Shown here: positions 1 through 9,203 of the stretch, piece after piece
Layout of the letters: the number at the start of each line of letters is the position of its first letter
Position numbering within the stretch: the first letter of the stretch is position 1
Assembly: GCA_029983695.1 (NCBI GenBank)
Contig: JASBZB010000002.1
Span: forward strand, 62,001 to 126,000
DNA: 64,000 nt
Direction of reading: 5' to 3'
DNA from: Lutispora sp003527145
Lineage (GTDB): Bacteria; Bacillota; Clostridia; Lutisporales; Lutisporaceae
Notes under the pieces: generated by a model
What the model saw: only the letters and a program-made list of their open reading frames with translations
Database searches by the model: none
What the model was told of the DNA's origin: nothing
Program-made: the position numbers and the translations under genes

Positions 1-20
1 GCTACCCTAGGCTTTTTCAT
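1..20 (-). CDS. Start of a gene cut by the window edge
   Basis: Reading the minus strand leftwards, an ATG at position 20 opens MKKPRV and then runs off the window. A GGGGGT stretch lies 6 nt upstream of it, just after the stop of the glycosylase gene, so the next gene of this minus-strand run probably begins here. Too little is visible to suggest a product. Confidence 0.4.
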
Positions 21-43
21 TGCATAACCCCCAAAATCAATTT

Positions 44-691
44 TTATATAATGCTTACATATGGATTATCTTTAATGTAAAACCTCCAAGGAAAATCTCT
101 TGCCTCTTCGGCATAATCAATGCCTATCCTCTTTGCTTTTACAATCTCAAAACTATCCTCCTGCGCCTGATTTTCACATATAAAAAGTCTATCACCCGTC
201 AAATCTTCTCCATTTAATTCCTTGGTTATATTAAAAGCTTTGCAGAGCTTTCCCGGCCCATTGGTCAAATTCTTAACTTGGCTCTTCTTCAGCTCTTCAA
301 CAGCTTTCCCATACCTGTAATTTGCCATATGTTCCAAGCCTTTTACAGGCTCTGCGGCCCTGATAAGTACAGCCTGGGCAATTTCTTTTTCTGCAGCTAC
401 AACATTTAAGCAATAATGCATGCCGTATATGAAATACACATAAGCATGCCCCTCTTCACCATACATGACTTCTGTCCTGGCCGTTCTTCTGCCCTTATAG
501 CTGTGAGCCGCCTTATCGTCATAGCCCATATATGCTTCAACCTCTGCAATCCTTCCTATAAGCTTCTCATTCTTGACTATATGCACTAAATATTTGCCAA
601 GAAGCTGCTTTGATAGATCAACAGCATTTTCCCTGTAGAAACTCCCATTAAGCTTTACCAACTCCAATTTACCTGCTGAATCAAAATGCAC
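44..691 (-). CDS. DNA-3-methyladenine glycosylase (AAG/MPG family)
   Basis: A 215-residue monofunctional base-excision repair glycosylase that removes alkylated and deaminated purines such as 3-methyladenine. Family hallmarks are visible: a start-proximal LLGKYLV segment, the E-x-EAY motif holding the catalytic Glu (RIAEVEAYMGYDD), the GRRTARTEVMY loop, GHAYVYFIYGMHYCLNVV, and an NGPGKLCKAF segment near the C-terminus. The length matches the roughly 200-residue bacterial family. The GTG start is chosen because GGAGG lies 8 nt upstream. This start codon directly follows the TAG of the upstream DMT transporter, so the two are probably co-transcribed. The assignment rests on recognised motifs and is firm; substrate range is inferred from the family. 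Confidence 0.93.
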   Translation of the reverse strand: MHFDSAGKLELVKLNGSFYRENAVDLSKQLLGKYLVHIVKNEKLIGRIAEVEAYMGYDDKAAHSYKGRRTARTEVMYGEEGHAYVYFIYGMHYCLNVVAAEKEIAQAVLIRAAEPVKGLEHMANYRYGKAVEELKKSQVKNLTNGPGKLCKAFNITKELNGEDLTGDRLFICENQAQEDSFEIVKAKRIGIDYAEEARDFPWRFYIKDNPYVSII

Positions 692-1573
692 CTAACCGAC
701 CTCCGATTTATGTTCTTCGTCTTTCTTCGCTGATTCCTTAGTTACAGCGATGCTCCTCAAAGTAACAGATATTATGACGATCGCTCCTCCTAAAATTGCA
801 TATGGACTTGGTTTTTCGCCTGCAAATAAAAATACCCAAATAGGATTCAATAAAGGTTCAAGGACGGTTATCAATATTGCCTCCAATGCCGACAGATGCT
901 TCATAGCCAATGCATATAAAATATAGGCAAAGCCAAGCTGAAATATACCCAATAATATGATGCCTAATATGCTTTGCATATCAGGTATCTTCCCTATCAT
1001 AAAGGGAATTGCAACAATGAAGGTGAGCACATTTCCTATAAAAGTGGTTTCAACAGGAGATCCATCCTTTTGAAGCCTTAGAGCAATTGTCACGCAAGCA
1101 AGAAAAAAACCGCTTATGACAGCAAGCAAATTACCCAGCATGCTTCCTGAGCCCACATTATCTATAAAGAAAAGCAGCATGCCTGCAGCCACTGCGGCAA
1201 TAGACAAATAATCGTACCATTTTATTTTTTCGTTAAGAATCCAGACACCTAATATTGCAACAAAAATTGGAGCTGTAAACTGCAGCAGTATTGCATTAGC
1301 TGCTGTTGTAAGCTTGTTTGCGGTTACAAATAGAATTACAGTGGATGCATAGGCTACGGCTCCTCCTAATTGAGCTTTTGACCATGTAAACATAGGCTTT
1401 CTAAGATATAGCCAAACCACAATAGAAGAAATGAAGCTCCTGGCCCCCGCTATTGCTATAGGATTCCAGTCTACAAGCTTGATAAGGATTCCGCCGGTGC
1501 TCCAAAGTATTGAAGCCAGTATAAGAAAAACTATTGATTTATAACGTTGATCTTTAAATATTCCTGTATTCAT
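692..1573 (-). CDS. EamA/DMT-superfamily transporter
   Basis: A 293-residue integral membrane protein with about ten hydrophobic helices, organised as two EamA repeats (roughly residues 10-140 and 150-280). The first repeat carries the typical SILWSTGGILIK helix. The second ends in LEPLLNPIWVFLFAGE, the usual EamA signature around helix 9. Members export amino acids or other small metabolites, and the substrate cannot be read from the sequence. The ATG at 1573 is preferred over the upstream TTG because GGAG sits 7 nt before it. It abuts the glycosylase gene downstream with no gap, so they probably form an operon, though no functional link is evident. A second unrelated DMT gene lies at 46.5 kb. 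Confidence 0.88.
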   Translation of the reverse strand: MNTGIFKDQRYKSIVFLILASILWSTGGILIKLVDWNPIAIAGARSFISSIVVWLYLRKPMFTWSKAQLGGAVAYASTVILFVTANKLTTAANAILLQFTAPIFVAILGVWILNEKIKWYDYLSIAAVAAGMLLFFIDNVGSGSMLGNLLAVISGFFLACVTIALRLQKDGSPVETTFIGNVLTFIVAIPFMIGKIPDMQSILGIILLGIFQLGFAYILYALAMKHLSALEAILITVLEPLLNPIWVFLFAGEKPSPYAILGGAIVIISVTLRSIAVTKESAKKDEEHKSEVG

Positions 1574-1693
1574 TTCTTCACTCCACATCAATTTATAACT
1601 TAGTATTATAACATCATTCTTATTCTACCTTTTATAAAAAAATCCTTTGAATATATCAATAAAGATATAAAATATATTGTTCAAGCTTTAACA

Positions 1694-1728
1694 TAAAAAC
1701 AGAGTTGTTAACCCCAACTCTGTTTTTT
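1694..1728 (-). terminator. Intrinsic terminator after desulfoferrodoxin gene
   Basis: A perfect 9-bp stem ACAGAGTTG/CAACTCTGT with a 7-nt loop is extended by A and T runs on both sides. On the minus strand it lies just after the stop codon at 1744 and is followed by five T residues. It may also act on the plus strand, which has six Ts. Confidence 0.8.
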
Positions 1729-1743
1729 ACTCTATACTTCAGG

Positions 1744-2121
1744 TTATAGATTTGATTTCCATAGGCCGTGAAGATTGCAGTATTCGTAAACATCTACGCT
1801 GTCTTTATCACAGAATACAGCTTTGGGTTCCTGCCCCGGATTTAAATGAATCCTTTCAATTCCGTTATCAGATACAACAGCAATCCATTCAATGAAGTGC
1901 TCAGGTATCATAGGATGCGGTACAGACCCAACCTCTACTACTATTTTGCCATCCTTCCTGGAGGCAGCCGGTACATGCTTTTCCTGAGAAGCATCAGTAG
2001 TGTTTGCAACCAGCTTTGTCATCGGTTTGCCGCAGCATACGAGCTCCCCTCCGCCGTTTTTTATAAGCTCTACAATATTCCCGCATACACTGCAGCGGTA
2101 AAAAGTTACTTTTTCTTTCAT
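1744..2121 (-). CDS. dfx: Desulfoferrodoxin (superoxide reductase)
   Basis: A 125-residue two-iron protein that reduces superoxide to peroxide in anaerobes without making oxygen. The N-terminal desulforedoxin domain (residues about 1-36) has the Cys ligands of centre I in YRCSVCGN and LVCCGKPM. The neelaredoxin domain supplies the centre II ligands: His residues in KHVPA, HPM and EHFIEW, and the distal Cys and His in YCNLHGLW. A TTG further upstream is in frame, but the ATG at 2121 is chosen because GAGAGGTGG lies 7 nt before it. The gene is monocistronic, with its own terminator. Its presence supports an anaerobic lifestyle with some oxygen exposure. Confidence 0.95.
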   Translation of the reverse strand: MKEKVTFYRCSVCGNIVELIKNGGGELVCCGKPMTKLVANTTDASQEKHVPAASRKDGKIVVEVGSVPHPMIPEHFIEWIAVVSDNGIERIHLNPGQEPKAVFCDKDSVDVYEYCNLHGLWKSNL

Positions 2122-2201
2122 GTTATACCCACCTCTCAAATAATTATTTCTTTGTAAAGTATGGCTATCAATAATAATTATAAATAATATACCATTCTAT
2201 G

Positions 2202-3158
2202 TCAAATCAAAACGCTTATGACCGCTCCAAGTCCTAATGCGATGGCCAAAGCCCCGTTAATGATAATAAAGTTCTTGACTGCCAGCACAAAGGTATCTTT
2301 TTTGCTCTGATGTTCATAAAAAAGCTTAATATGCTCGCTGACCAGGAAATAAGTTGCAAGAAGCAAAATACAAAAATATGGAATTGCCTTCAATACAATT
2401 AAAATCAAAAGTATCAAATATGCAAAATGATACGATGCTATGAAAACCTTCAATGCCTTTTCTTTTCCTATATATACGGGCAAAGTATATCTGCCGTTTT
2501 GAATATCATCTTCTATATCGCATATGTTATTGGCCAGCATTATGTCACCGATTCCTATAACTGAGGGCAATGACAGCAGGATTATATAAAACAATTCCGC
2601 AATGTTAACCCTGAGATTCAAGATGCCTCCGCTGATTCCTAATGTTATAATGCCCCGGTCAAGCACATGAATATATATGGCCAATACAGGTATAAAGAAA
2701 CCCATAACCCCGCCCGAAAATATCTCTCCGAAGGGAGTGCGGGATATAGGCACCGGACCATAGGAATAAGCTATACCTATTATAAAAGACATTCCGCCAA
2801 TGAGAAGCACAATGATATTGGTGTTTAAATACAGCAAAAATCCAAATGCTGCAGCTATGGCCAATAATATAAAAATCGTTGCCCTTACGCTTCTTTCGCT
2901 CAAATTATATCTGACAATAGCATTATGGCTTTCGTACCCATAGCCATATTTCACATTTGCTTTTTTATAGTCCTGATAATTATTGATTGCAGTAGTGGCC
3001 ATATCTATACATAATAATGAAACAAACATCAATAGAAAATTTCTTAATATAAAGCTATCATATCTATATATTGCATAAAAAGTTCCTATTAAAAAAGGGA
3101 TGATGCTCGCTGCCTTGGTTTGTATCTCGACCAGCTTCAAAAAACTGTTTATGGTCAT
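2202..3158 (-). CDS. UbiA-family prenyltransferase (MenA-like)
   Basis: A 318-residue membrane enzyme with about nine hydrophobic helices. The first Asp-rich motif region is NNYQDYKKA (about residue 60) and the second is NNICDIEDDIQNGRYTLP (about residue 210), which bind the Mg-polyprenyl diphosphate. The pattern around GRYTLPVYIGKEKA resembles 1,4-dihydroxy-2-naphthoate polyprenyltransferases (MenA), but no other menaquinone genes are in the window, so the aromatic acceptor is uncertain. The ATG at 3158 is preferred over the one at 3182 because GGAGAG lies 6 nt before it. The gene follows the NudC homologue by 27 nt on the same strand and is probably co-transcribed with it. Confidence 0.82.
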   Translation of the reverse strand: MTINSFLKLVEIQTKAASIIPFLIGTFYAIYRYDSFILRNFLLMFVSLLCIDMATTAINNYQDYKKANVKYGYGYESHNAIVRYNLSERSVRATIFILLAIAAAFGFLLYLNTNIIVLLIGGMSFIIGIAYSYGPVPISRTPFGEIFSGGVMGFFIPVLAIYIHVLDRGIITLGISGGILNLRVNIAELFYIILLSLPSVIGIGDIMLANNICDIEDDIQNGRYTLPVYIGKEKALKVFIASYHFAYLILLILIVLKAIPYFCILLLATYFLVSEHIKLFYEHQSKKDTFVLAVKNFIIINGALAIALGLGAVISVLI

Positions 3159-3185
3159 ATGCGACTCTCCTATTTTGCTCATATA

Positions 3186-4013
3186 TCATTTGTTGTTCCC
3201 GATGAACCAATCTATCAATTTTCGCGAAATACTTATGCTTCCGGGGATTTGAGGCATATCACCTACCTCAAACCAATCAGCGTGCTGTATCTCATTTTCC
3301 TGCAGCACAATTTTGCCTTTATCATATTCTGCCGTAAAGCCAATCATCAAAGAATTGGGGAATGGCCATGGCTGACTGCCAAAGTACTCAATATTCTTAA
3401 TTTCAATGCCGACCTCTTCCCTAACCTCTCTTCTTACACATTCCTCCAGGGATTCTCCTGCCTCAACAAAGCCTGCCAATACGCTGTAAAAACCGGTAAT
3501 TGAATTTTTATTCTTAGCCAAAAGGATTTTATTATCTTTTACTATGGCTACAATGATAGCAGGGGATAGCCTCGGATAAAAAAAGAGCCCGCAGCGTGGG
3601 CATATCTTGGCATGCTCATCAATTTTATCCACAGTCTTTTCCCCGCATTTTCCGCAAAACCTATGCTTTTCATCCCAATTTACTATTTGAACAGCACGAC
3701 CTGCTATCTGAAAGAAAACATCTCCTATTTCAGAATATGCTTGCCTGAGATTAAAGGCTTCCATGCCCCTAGGAATAGTCTTTTCTTCAGGCAGCCTTGA
3801 TGCATAGCAGGGATTATTATCTATACTGCCTATATAAAAGCTTTTTCCAGCTAAATCTTCGGCGAAAACATCCATGGAATCCGGAATCTTATAAGCCTCG
3901 TCAGTCTTTTTTAATAATATTTTATCCTTATGAAACAAAAACCAAAAATAGGGCTCTCTATCATCAGCCGAGGGTAAACTGCCCAGATTAAAATCATCTA
4001 TAAACAATTCCAT
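3186..4013 (-). CDS. nudC: NADH pyrophosphatase, Nudix family (NudC)
   Basis: A 275-residue Nudix hydrolase expected to cleave NAD(H) or NAD-capped RNA 5' ends to the mononucleotide. A zinc ribbon with two CxxC pairs is visible (FCGKCGEKT and ICPRCGLFF, about residues 118-143). It is followed by the Nudix box GFVEAGESLEECVRREVREE and then the SQPWPFPNS array that distinguishes the NudC subfamily from other Nudix enzymes. Length and domain order match E. coli NudC, including a poorly conserved N-terminal domain. AGAGAGG precedes the start. It sits 14 nt after the ychF homologue's stop on the same strand and just before the UbiA-type gene. Confidence 0.9.
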   Translation of the reverse strand: MELFIDDFNLGSLPSADDREPYFWFLFHKDKILLKKTDEAYKIPDSMDVFAEDLAGKSFYIGSIDNNPCYASRLPEEKTIPRGMEAFNLRQAYSEIGDVFFQIAGRAVQIVNWDEKHRFCGKCGEKTVDKIDEHAKICPRCGLFFYPRLSPAIIVAIVKDNKILLAKNKNSITGFYSVLAGFVEAGESLEECVRREVREEVGIEIKNIEYFGSQPWPFPNSLMIGFTAEYDKGKIVLQENEIQHADWFEVGDMPQIPGSISISRKLIDWFIGNNK

Positions 4014-4027
4014 ATTCCTCTCTCTTG

Positions 4028-5116
4028 CTATACATTAAACCTGAAATTGATGATATCTCCGTCTTCCACGATATATTCCTTGCCTTCCAGGGTAGCCAGG
4101 CCCTTTTCCTTAACCTTCTGCATGGAACCAAGTTCCTTCAAATTGCTGAACTTGCACACCTCTGCCCTTATAAAGCCCTTTTCTATATCGGAATGAATCT
4201 TGCCGGCTGCCTTTCGCGCTGAAGTGCCCTTATTTATCGTCCATGCCCTCACTTCATCGTTTCCCGCAGTAAGGAAGGAAATCAACCCAAGATACTCATA
4301 GGCGGTCCTGGAAAGCTTATCAACCCCGGATTCAGTTATTCCCAGATCCTCCAAAAACATCTCCCTGTCTTCAGGATCCAATTTGGCTATCTCCAGCTCC
4401 GACTTTATACATAATTGAATAAGAGGCGTATCAACATTTTTAGAGTGCTCCATAAGAGCTTCCTTAGAAGGATAATCGTCAGCCCTGAGCTGGTCTTCAT
4501 CCACATTGACAACTAAAATCATAGGCTTTTCAGATAAGAAGCCAAAGGTTTTAAGATGATCCTTCTCCTCATCGCTTAGATTCAGATTGTGTATCAAAAG
4601 CCCATTTTCAAGACCTTCCTTACACTTTTTAAGCACTTCCAGTTCAGCCAGATTTTCTTTTGTGACCTTTTTAGAGGTTTGTATTCTTTCTATTCTATTA
4701 TCTATCACTCCCAAATCGGCAAAAAGCAGCTCCATATTTATGGTTTCTATGTCCCTCATGGGATCGATGCTGCCTTCGACATGAATAACATCGTCAGATT
4801 TAAAAGCCCTGATTATATGTATCAAAGCATCGGTTTTTCTTATGTTATCCAAAAATTGATTGCCTACTCCTTTGCCTGTGGAAGAGCCGCTCACCAGGCC
4901 AGGGACATCGATAACCTCAATGGTTGCATATGTCGTTTTCTTGGGTTCATACATTTGACTGAGGAAGTCAATCCTTTCATCCGGTATCTTCGCTATGCCG
5001 AGGTTTGCATCGACCTTGCCCGTTGAGAAGCCTGCTACTTCCTGATCTGATCCCGTCAACAGATTAAACAAAGTAGTTTTGCCGACAGACGGCAGTCCTA
5101 TCAATCCAATTTTCAT
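4028..5116 (-). CDS. ychF: Redox-regulated ATPase YchF (Obg-like)
   Basis: A 362-residue P-loop protein of the Obg/YchF family, ribosome-associated, with ATP preferred over GTP. The G1 motif GLPSVGKTTLFN is at the N-terminus, the G3 motif DVPGLV around residue 70, and the ATP-favouring G4 variant NVDED near residue 203. The C-terminal TGS domain ends in the characteristic FSNLKELGS, GKEYIVEDGDIINFRFNV segments. Full length for the family (about 363 residues). It is a conserved housekeeping gene. It lies in a same-strand run with nudC and the UbiA gene. Confidence 0.96.
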   Translation of the reverse strand: MKIGLIGLPSVGKTTLFNLLTGSDQEVAGFSTGKVDANLGIAKIPDERIDFLSQMYEPKKTTYATIEVIDVPGLVSGSSTGKGVGNQFLDNIRKTDALIHIIRAFKSDDVIHVEGSIDPMRDIETINMELLFADLGVIDNRIERIQTSKKVTKENLAELEVLKKCKEGLENGLLIHNLNLSDEEKDHLKTFGFLSEKPMILVVNVDEDQLRADDYPSKEALMEHSKNVDTPLIQLCIKSELEIAKLDPEDREMFLEDLGITESGVDKLSRTAYEYLGLISFLTAGNDEVRAWTINKGTSARKAAGKIHSDIEKGFIRAEVCKFSNLKELGSMQKVKEKGLATLEGKEYIVEDGDIINFRFNV

Positions 5117-5220
5117 TATAATACGCAGGGATTACTATATTAAATAACCCTGCTTTTCAACTCCTTTTCTAAGATATACAATTGTATTGTATCATAAAAT
5201 TCTTATTCTTTGCATCATGT

Positions 5221-6153
5221 TTATAGACCGCATTGCCTTTCAAGCTTTGCAAGTTCAACTGCAAGCTGAGACCCAACCATCGCATTATTATATATGAGAG
5301 CAATATTGGATTCCAGGCTCTCTCCGCCTGTGATCTCTTTTACCTTTGCAAGTAGGAATGGAGTGGATTCCTTTCCTTTTATACCTTTTTGCTCCGCTTC
5401 TGCAACAGCATTTCCGATAGCCTTTGTAATCATATCATAGTCCATCTCATATTTTTTCGGTATAGGATTGGCTATGACTATCCCACCGTTAAGGCCCAGA
5501 TCCCATTTTGCCTTAAGAATATCAGCAAGCTTCTTTACTGAGTCTACTCTATAGTCAACCTTATAACCGCTTCTCCTCGTATAAAAAGCCGGCATCTCAC
5601 CCGTACCAAAGCCTATTACAGGCACTCCCTGAGTCTCTAAATACTCAAGTGTCAAGCCTATATCAAGTATTGATTTTGCTCCCGCACATACCACGGCCAC
5701 ATTGGTGCGGGCAAGCTCCTGAAGATCCGCTGAAATATCAAAGGTTTCCTGGGCTCCCCTATGTACTCCGCCTATCCCGCCTGTTGCAAAGACCTTGATA
5801 CCTGCCAGTGCTGCGATAATCATAGTAGATGCTACTGTGGTAGCTCCATCAAGCTTTTCAGAAACTATAAAGGGCATATCCCTTCTGGAGGTTTTCACAA
5901 CATTCTTTGCCTTTCCCAGATATTCTATTTCCTCCTCCGTCAAGCCGACCTTCAGCTTTCCCTGAAGAATTGCAATGGTAGCAGGTACTGCTCCATTTTC
6001 TTTCACGATTTTTTCCACATTGAGTGCAGTCTCCACATTTTGCGGATATGGCATTCCATGAGATATGATGGTTGATTCCAAGGCAATAACAGCCTTTTCG
6101 TTTTTTATTGCATCTGCAACTTCCGGTTTTATATCTAAATATTTTCCCAGCAT
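5221..6153 (-). CDS. psuG: Pseudouridine-5'-phosphate glycosidase PsuG
   Basis: A 310-residue enzyme that splits pseudouridine 5'-phosphate into uracil and ribose 5-phosphate, cleaving a C-C glycosidic bond. The family pattern ALESTIISHGMPYPQN at the N-terminus, GGIGGVHRGA in the middle, VVCAGAKSILD and the C-terminal SLESNIALIYNNA segment are all present. Its length matches E. coli YeiN. The start is supported by GAAGGAGATAAATTT upstream. It overlaps the kinase gene by 19 nt. The pair forms the full two-step route: kinase first, then glycosidase. Confidence 0.95.
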   Translation of the reverse strand: MLGKYLDIKPEVADAIKNEKAVIALESTIISHGMPYPQNVETALNVEKIVKENGAVPATIAILQGKLKVGLTEEEIEYLGKAKNVVKTSRRDMPFIVSEKLDGATTVASTMIIAALAGIKVFATGGIGGVHRGAQETFDISADLQELARTNVAVVCAGAKSILDIGLTLEYLETQGVPVIGFGTGEMPAFYTRRSGYKVDYRVDSVKKLADILKAKWDLGLNGGIVIANPIPKKYEMDYDMITKAIGNAVAEAEQKGIKGKESTPFLLAKVKEITGGESLESNIALIYNNAMVGSQLAVELAKLERQCGL

Positions 6154-7079
6154 AAATTTATCTCCTTCATCTTTGATTTTATATTTTGCACCGATATATC
6201 AGGATTAATGGTATCCTCGTGTGAAAGAGCGAGTATTGATGCGGCTACAGCCATATTGGCGCTTTCCTTGATGCTCAGATTATAATAATGCCCATAAGCG
6301 AGAGCTGCCATAAAGGCATCCCCAGCTCCTGTAGCATTGACTACTCTAATTTTGGGCACTTGTATGTGAGCAATACTGCTTCCGTCATTGTAGAATATTC
6401 CGCTATCACCCAGGCTTATAAAGACCCTTTTGACTCCTTTTGCCAGAAAATATTCCGAGGCTCTCTTCAGATCATCATCATCTTTTATTTCAATTCCCGT
6501 GAGCATCTGAGCCTCAAGTTTATTAGGCTTGATGGTGTGGAAATATCCAATCAATTCTTTAACCTTTTTTGCCTTTGCAGTTGAAACAGTATCAAGAAAA
6601 AAGTCAGTTCCTTTGTATGTCGTAACGATATATTCGATCACTTCTCCGGGTATATTGGTGTCAATAACGCAGAGCTTTGAATCCTCGATCACATTCCTTT
6701 TTTCTTTTATAAAATCAACGCTCATGCTTTCACAAATATCCATATAGGATATTGCCGCAGCCATATCGCCTGACTCGTCGAGTATAGACAGATATGTAGA
6801 GGTTGACTCTCCTTTAAGCACCAATGTATCTCTCATATCAAGCCCGATCGATTTAGCTTCTTTAAGTATGGCATAGCCGTAAGGATCGTCTCCGATAACG
6901 CTCAACAGCCTTGTTTCGATTCCAAGCTTCACCAGATTTTCCCCAATATTTCTACCCACTCCTCCGAGGGATACTTTTATCTTCCCCGGGTTTGAGTCTC
7001 GGGGAATGAATCTTTCATAGGGAAAGCCCTGTATATCCATATTTGCGCCGCCTACAATTGCAATATAGGAATTACTCAT
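6135..7079 (-). CDS. psuK: Pseudouridine kinase PsuK (PfkB family)
   Basis: A 314-residue PfkB-type sugar/nucleoside kinase. The first PfkB signature (SLGGVGRNIGENLVKLG, about residues 37-53) and the second with the catalytic Asp (NATGAGDAFMAALAYG, about residue 250) are visible, as is the N-terminal VGGANMDIQG used for nucleoside recognition. The identity as pseudouridine kinase rests on the 19-nt overlap with psuG; without that context it would be called only a PfkB kinase. AAGGAGTCAAGAAG precedes the ATG. The gene follows the HutD-like gene after 93 nt without a clear terminator, so some read-through from the radical SAM operon is possible. Confidence 0.9.
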   Translation of the reverse strand: MSNSYIAIVGGANMDIQGFPYERFIPRDSNPGKIKVSLGGVGRNIGENLVKLGIETRLLSVIGDDPYGYAILKEAKSIGLDMRDTLVLKGESTSTYLSILDESGDMAAAISYMDICESMSVDFIKEKRNVIEDSKLCVIDTNIPGEVIEYIVTTYKGTDFFLDTVSTAKAKKVKELIGYFHTIKPNKLEAQMLTGIEIKDDDDLKRASEYFLAKGVKRVFISLGDSGIFYNDGSSIAHIQVPKIRVVNATGAGDAFMAALAYGHYYNLSIKESANMAVAASILALSHEDTINPDISVQNIKSKMKEINLCWENI

Positions 7080-7172
7080 CTTCTTGACTCCTTTATTATT
7101 TTAACTGATCATATCATAAATTTACTACAAAACCATCTATTAGTCAAAATGAGATTAAATATCAAAAAGGCT

Positions 7173-7793
7173 TCAGCAATATATTCGAGCCAGGATTAAG
7201 TCAGCTCTGTCACTTTTTATATTAAATATCTCGAAATCCGAAGAACCGCACTCGCAATCCTTTGCTTTTATTAATATAATATCTCCTTTATGTATAATAT
7301 TTTTGTCTTCCCCGGCAGCTTTGATGCTTACCTCACCATTGACACAGTACATAGCCTGCACACATCGGAAAAACCCCTTTTTATTTTGGAAGTCAACGGC
7401 TTTAGTTGCCTCTCCATCCAGATGTATGGCTTCCAGATCTCCCTCACAGCCTTCCCTCATCATCAGATTGAAATCTACCACTTTTCCATAGCTTTTAGTC
7501 GTCCAGCTTCCGCTGAAGGAGTCCTGATCAAATCTTTTCAGAACCTTCTTATAGTGACCTTCATGCTCCAGAAACAATTCTCCTTCAATGATCATAATGA
7601 TCCTGCTTATACCCGGCAATGAGGTAAAAACAGACTCTTCTGCTTCAACCTGTGCCGAGCTCAGGCGCCAAATAAAATTGCGCTGGCTGTAAACAGCATC
7701 CTTGGGGTAAATTGCAAGCTGTGTTGTTGTACCGCCTGACCAAAGACTTGTTTGAAGCTGCTCTTTTTTTATAATTTCAATTTCATACTCCAT
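7173..7793 (-). CDS. HutD-like cupin protein
   Basis: A 206-residue protein of the HutD/Ves family, a bicupin fold often next to histidine-utilisation genes and proposed to act as a metabolite-sensing governor. Visible family features are LWSGGTTTQLAIYPKDA near the N-terminus, FIWRLSSAQVE, the LPGISRIIMIIEGE turn and a DQDSFSGSWTT segment. No hut genes are in the window. It begins 27 nt after the stop of the last radical SAM gene and so looks like the final gene of that operon. The ATG at 7793 follows AGAGGTG by 11 nt; a TTG at 7814 would add seven residues. Its role in this context is unknown. Confidence 0.8.
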   Translation of the reverse strand: MEYEIEIIKKEQLQTSLWSGGTTTQLAIYPKDAVYSQRNFIWRLSSAQVEAEESVFTSLPGISRIIMIIEGELFLEHEGHYKKVLKRFDQDSFSGSWTTKSYGKVVDFNLMMREGCEGDLEAIHLDGEATKAVDFQNKKGFFRCVQAMYCVNGEVSIKAAGEDKNIIHKGDIILIKAKDCECGSSDFEIFNIKSDRADLILARIYC

Positions 7794-7820
7794 CTTTAAT
7801 ACCACACCTCTCAATCATTA

Positions 7821-9185
7821 TCAATTTTTGATCATCAAGGAAATATATTTATTAAAAGCCTTTAAAGAGCCTGTAAAAATCCTTATTATATTCATCAATC
7901 CATATCGGTCAATCATTTCTGTTTTTTTGTTTACAAAAATATTTACATATAGATTTGTCACCAGCAGTTCCCAATAATATCTTCGCAGGCTCATTCCGGA
8001 AGGGCGGATCATCACTTGTCCAAAGCTCCACTTTTCATAATCCTTTGCATTATAGAGCAACCTGTCTTCATATTTTTTATACATCGGCAGATTAGGGAAC
8101 GGAGTCAAGGGACTGATACTGGTTATCTGGGGTTTAAGGCTTTTTATATATCTTCTCAATGCACTGAAATCATTCGCATCCCAATCCGGATGAGCCATAA
8201 AGGATGCCCAAACATCCACGCCTAGTTCCCCAAGGATTCCGGCCGCCTTATAGTTATCCTCTATTGTGGATTTTTTCCGGTAGTCCGCCAGCTCCGCATC
8301 TTTAAATGTTTCATAGCCCACTAAGACAGCCTTCAAGCCGCATTCTACAAACTCTTTAATTGCATTTTTATATAAAATTATGCCTTTGACCGAACCATAT
8401 ACTATAAAGTTCTTCTTTATACCCATTCCTCTTATCAAGCTAAGAAATGCCTTGATTTTTTCTTCGCTCGCAAAAAAATCGTTATCCATCATCATTATAG
8501 TAGGCTCTTTAATTTGTACCATATCCCTTTTGGTCAGTTCCGGATCAATTAAGACTTCCTCATAGCCTTCAATCCTCCATCTCAAGCAGAAATCACAAAC
8601 TTTCCCACAGCCCACACCAAACTCCATTATCGCTGCGGGACGATAGCCAAAGTAGGAGTATTCACGACGATACTTTTCAGTAGAAGACCTATCAGGCGTC
8701 AGGTAAGCATTTCTGCCTTTCTTTCCTGTTGATGCATAACTAAATTTTTTGGATCTGACTCCATCGATTTTGGATCTCATTGACCCTAGAGCTAACCTTT
8801 CATAGAGCTCTATAAGGTTTTCTTCATTTGTATATTCAAAGATATGATCTACGGCGTCATGAAAAAAAGCTTCAGAATTTAAATATGCTTGTGTTCCTCC
8901 CACAATGGTGTGCATCTGATCATCCACGTTTTTTACTTCAATGCAAAGGTCGAGAACTTTATTTACATCAATGCATAAACTGGTGATGCCCACGGCTTCC
9001 GGACTGCATAATTCTATTTTATCCTTCAGACTTATAGTTTCAATCATCATATCAAAAATCTCTACATTATGGCTCTCCTTTAAAACCCCATAGATCATCT
9101 CTAAGCCCAAGGGCTCTGAAAACATGAAATCGCTCAGGGTTATAGCCTGTTTGATCCTCGGGGGCCTTACCAATAATATTTTCAT
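7821..9185 (-). CDS. B12-binding-type radical SAM protein 1
   Basis: A 454-residue protein. The N-terminal ~140 residues fit a cobalamin-binding-like Rossmann domain (MKILLVRPPR start, VGITSLC, VGGTQAYL), but I see no DxHxxG cobalt-ligating motif. The radical SAM core follows, with the 4Fe-4S cysteines at C193, C197 and C200 (CGKVCDFC). Residues after about 290 contain AVLVGYETF and SPLTPFPNLPMY, which match the SAM-barrel end of B12-radical SAM enzymes such as methylases and ring-forming enzymes. It is clearly paralogous to radical SAM proteins 3 and 4 of the same operon (shared EPLxLxxL N-terminal segment and similar C-terminal tail). GAGGAGG precedes the start. Substrate unknown. Confidence 0.85.
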   Translation of the reverse strand: MKILLVRPPRIKQAITLSDFMFSEPLGLEMIYGVLKESHNVEIFDMMIETISLKDKIELCSPEAVGITSLCIDVNKVLDLCIEVKNVDDQMHTIVGGTQAYLNSEAFFHDAVDHIFEYTNEENLIELYERLALGSMRSKIDGVRSKKFSYASTGKKGRNAYLTPDRSSTEKYRREYSYFGYRPAAIMEFGVGCGKVCDFCLRWRIEGYEEVLIDPELTKRDMVQIKEPTIMMMDNDFFASEEKIKAFLSLIRGMGIKKNFIVYGSVKGIILYKNAIKEFVECGLKAVLVGYETFKDAELADYRKKSTIEDNYKAAGILGELGVDVWASFMAHPDWDANDFSALRRYIKSLKPQITSISPLTPFPNLPMYKKYEDRLLYNAKDYEKWSFGQVMIRPSGMSLRRYYWELLVTNLYVNIFVNKKTEMIDRYGLMNIIRIFTGSLKAFNKYISLMIKN

Positions 9186-9203
9186 TTCATTGCCTCCTCA
9201 TAG

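Noticed and set aside
4589..5026. Plus-strand frame of 145 codons inside ychF
   Set aside because: Antisense shadow of the conserved ychF frame.
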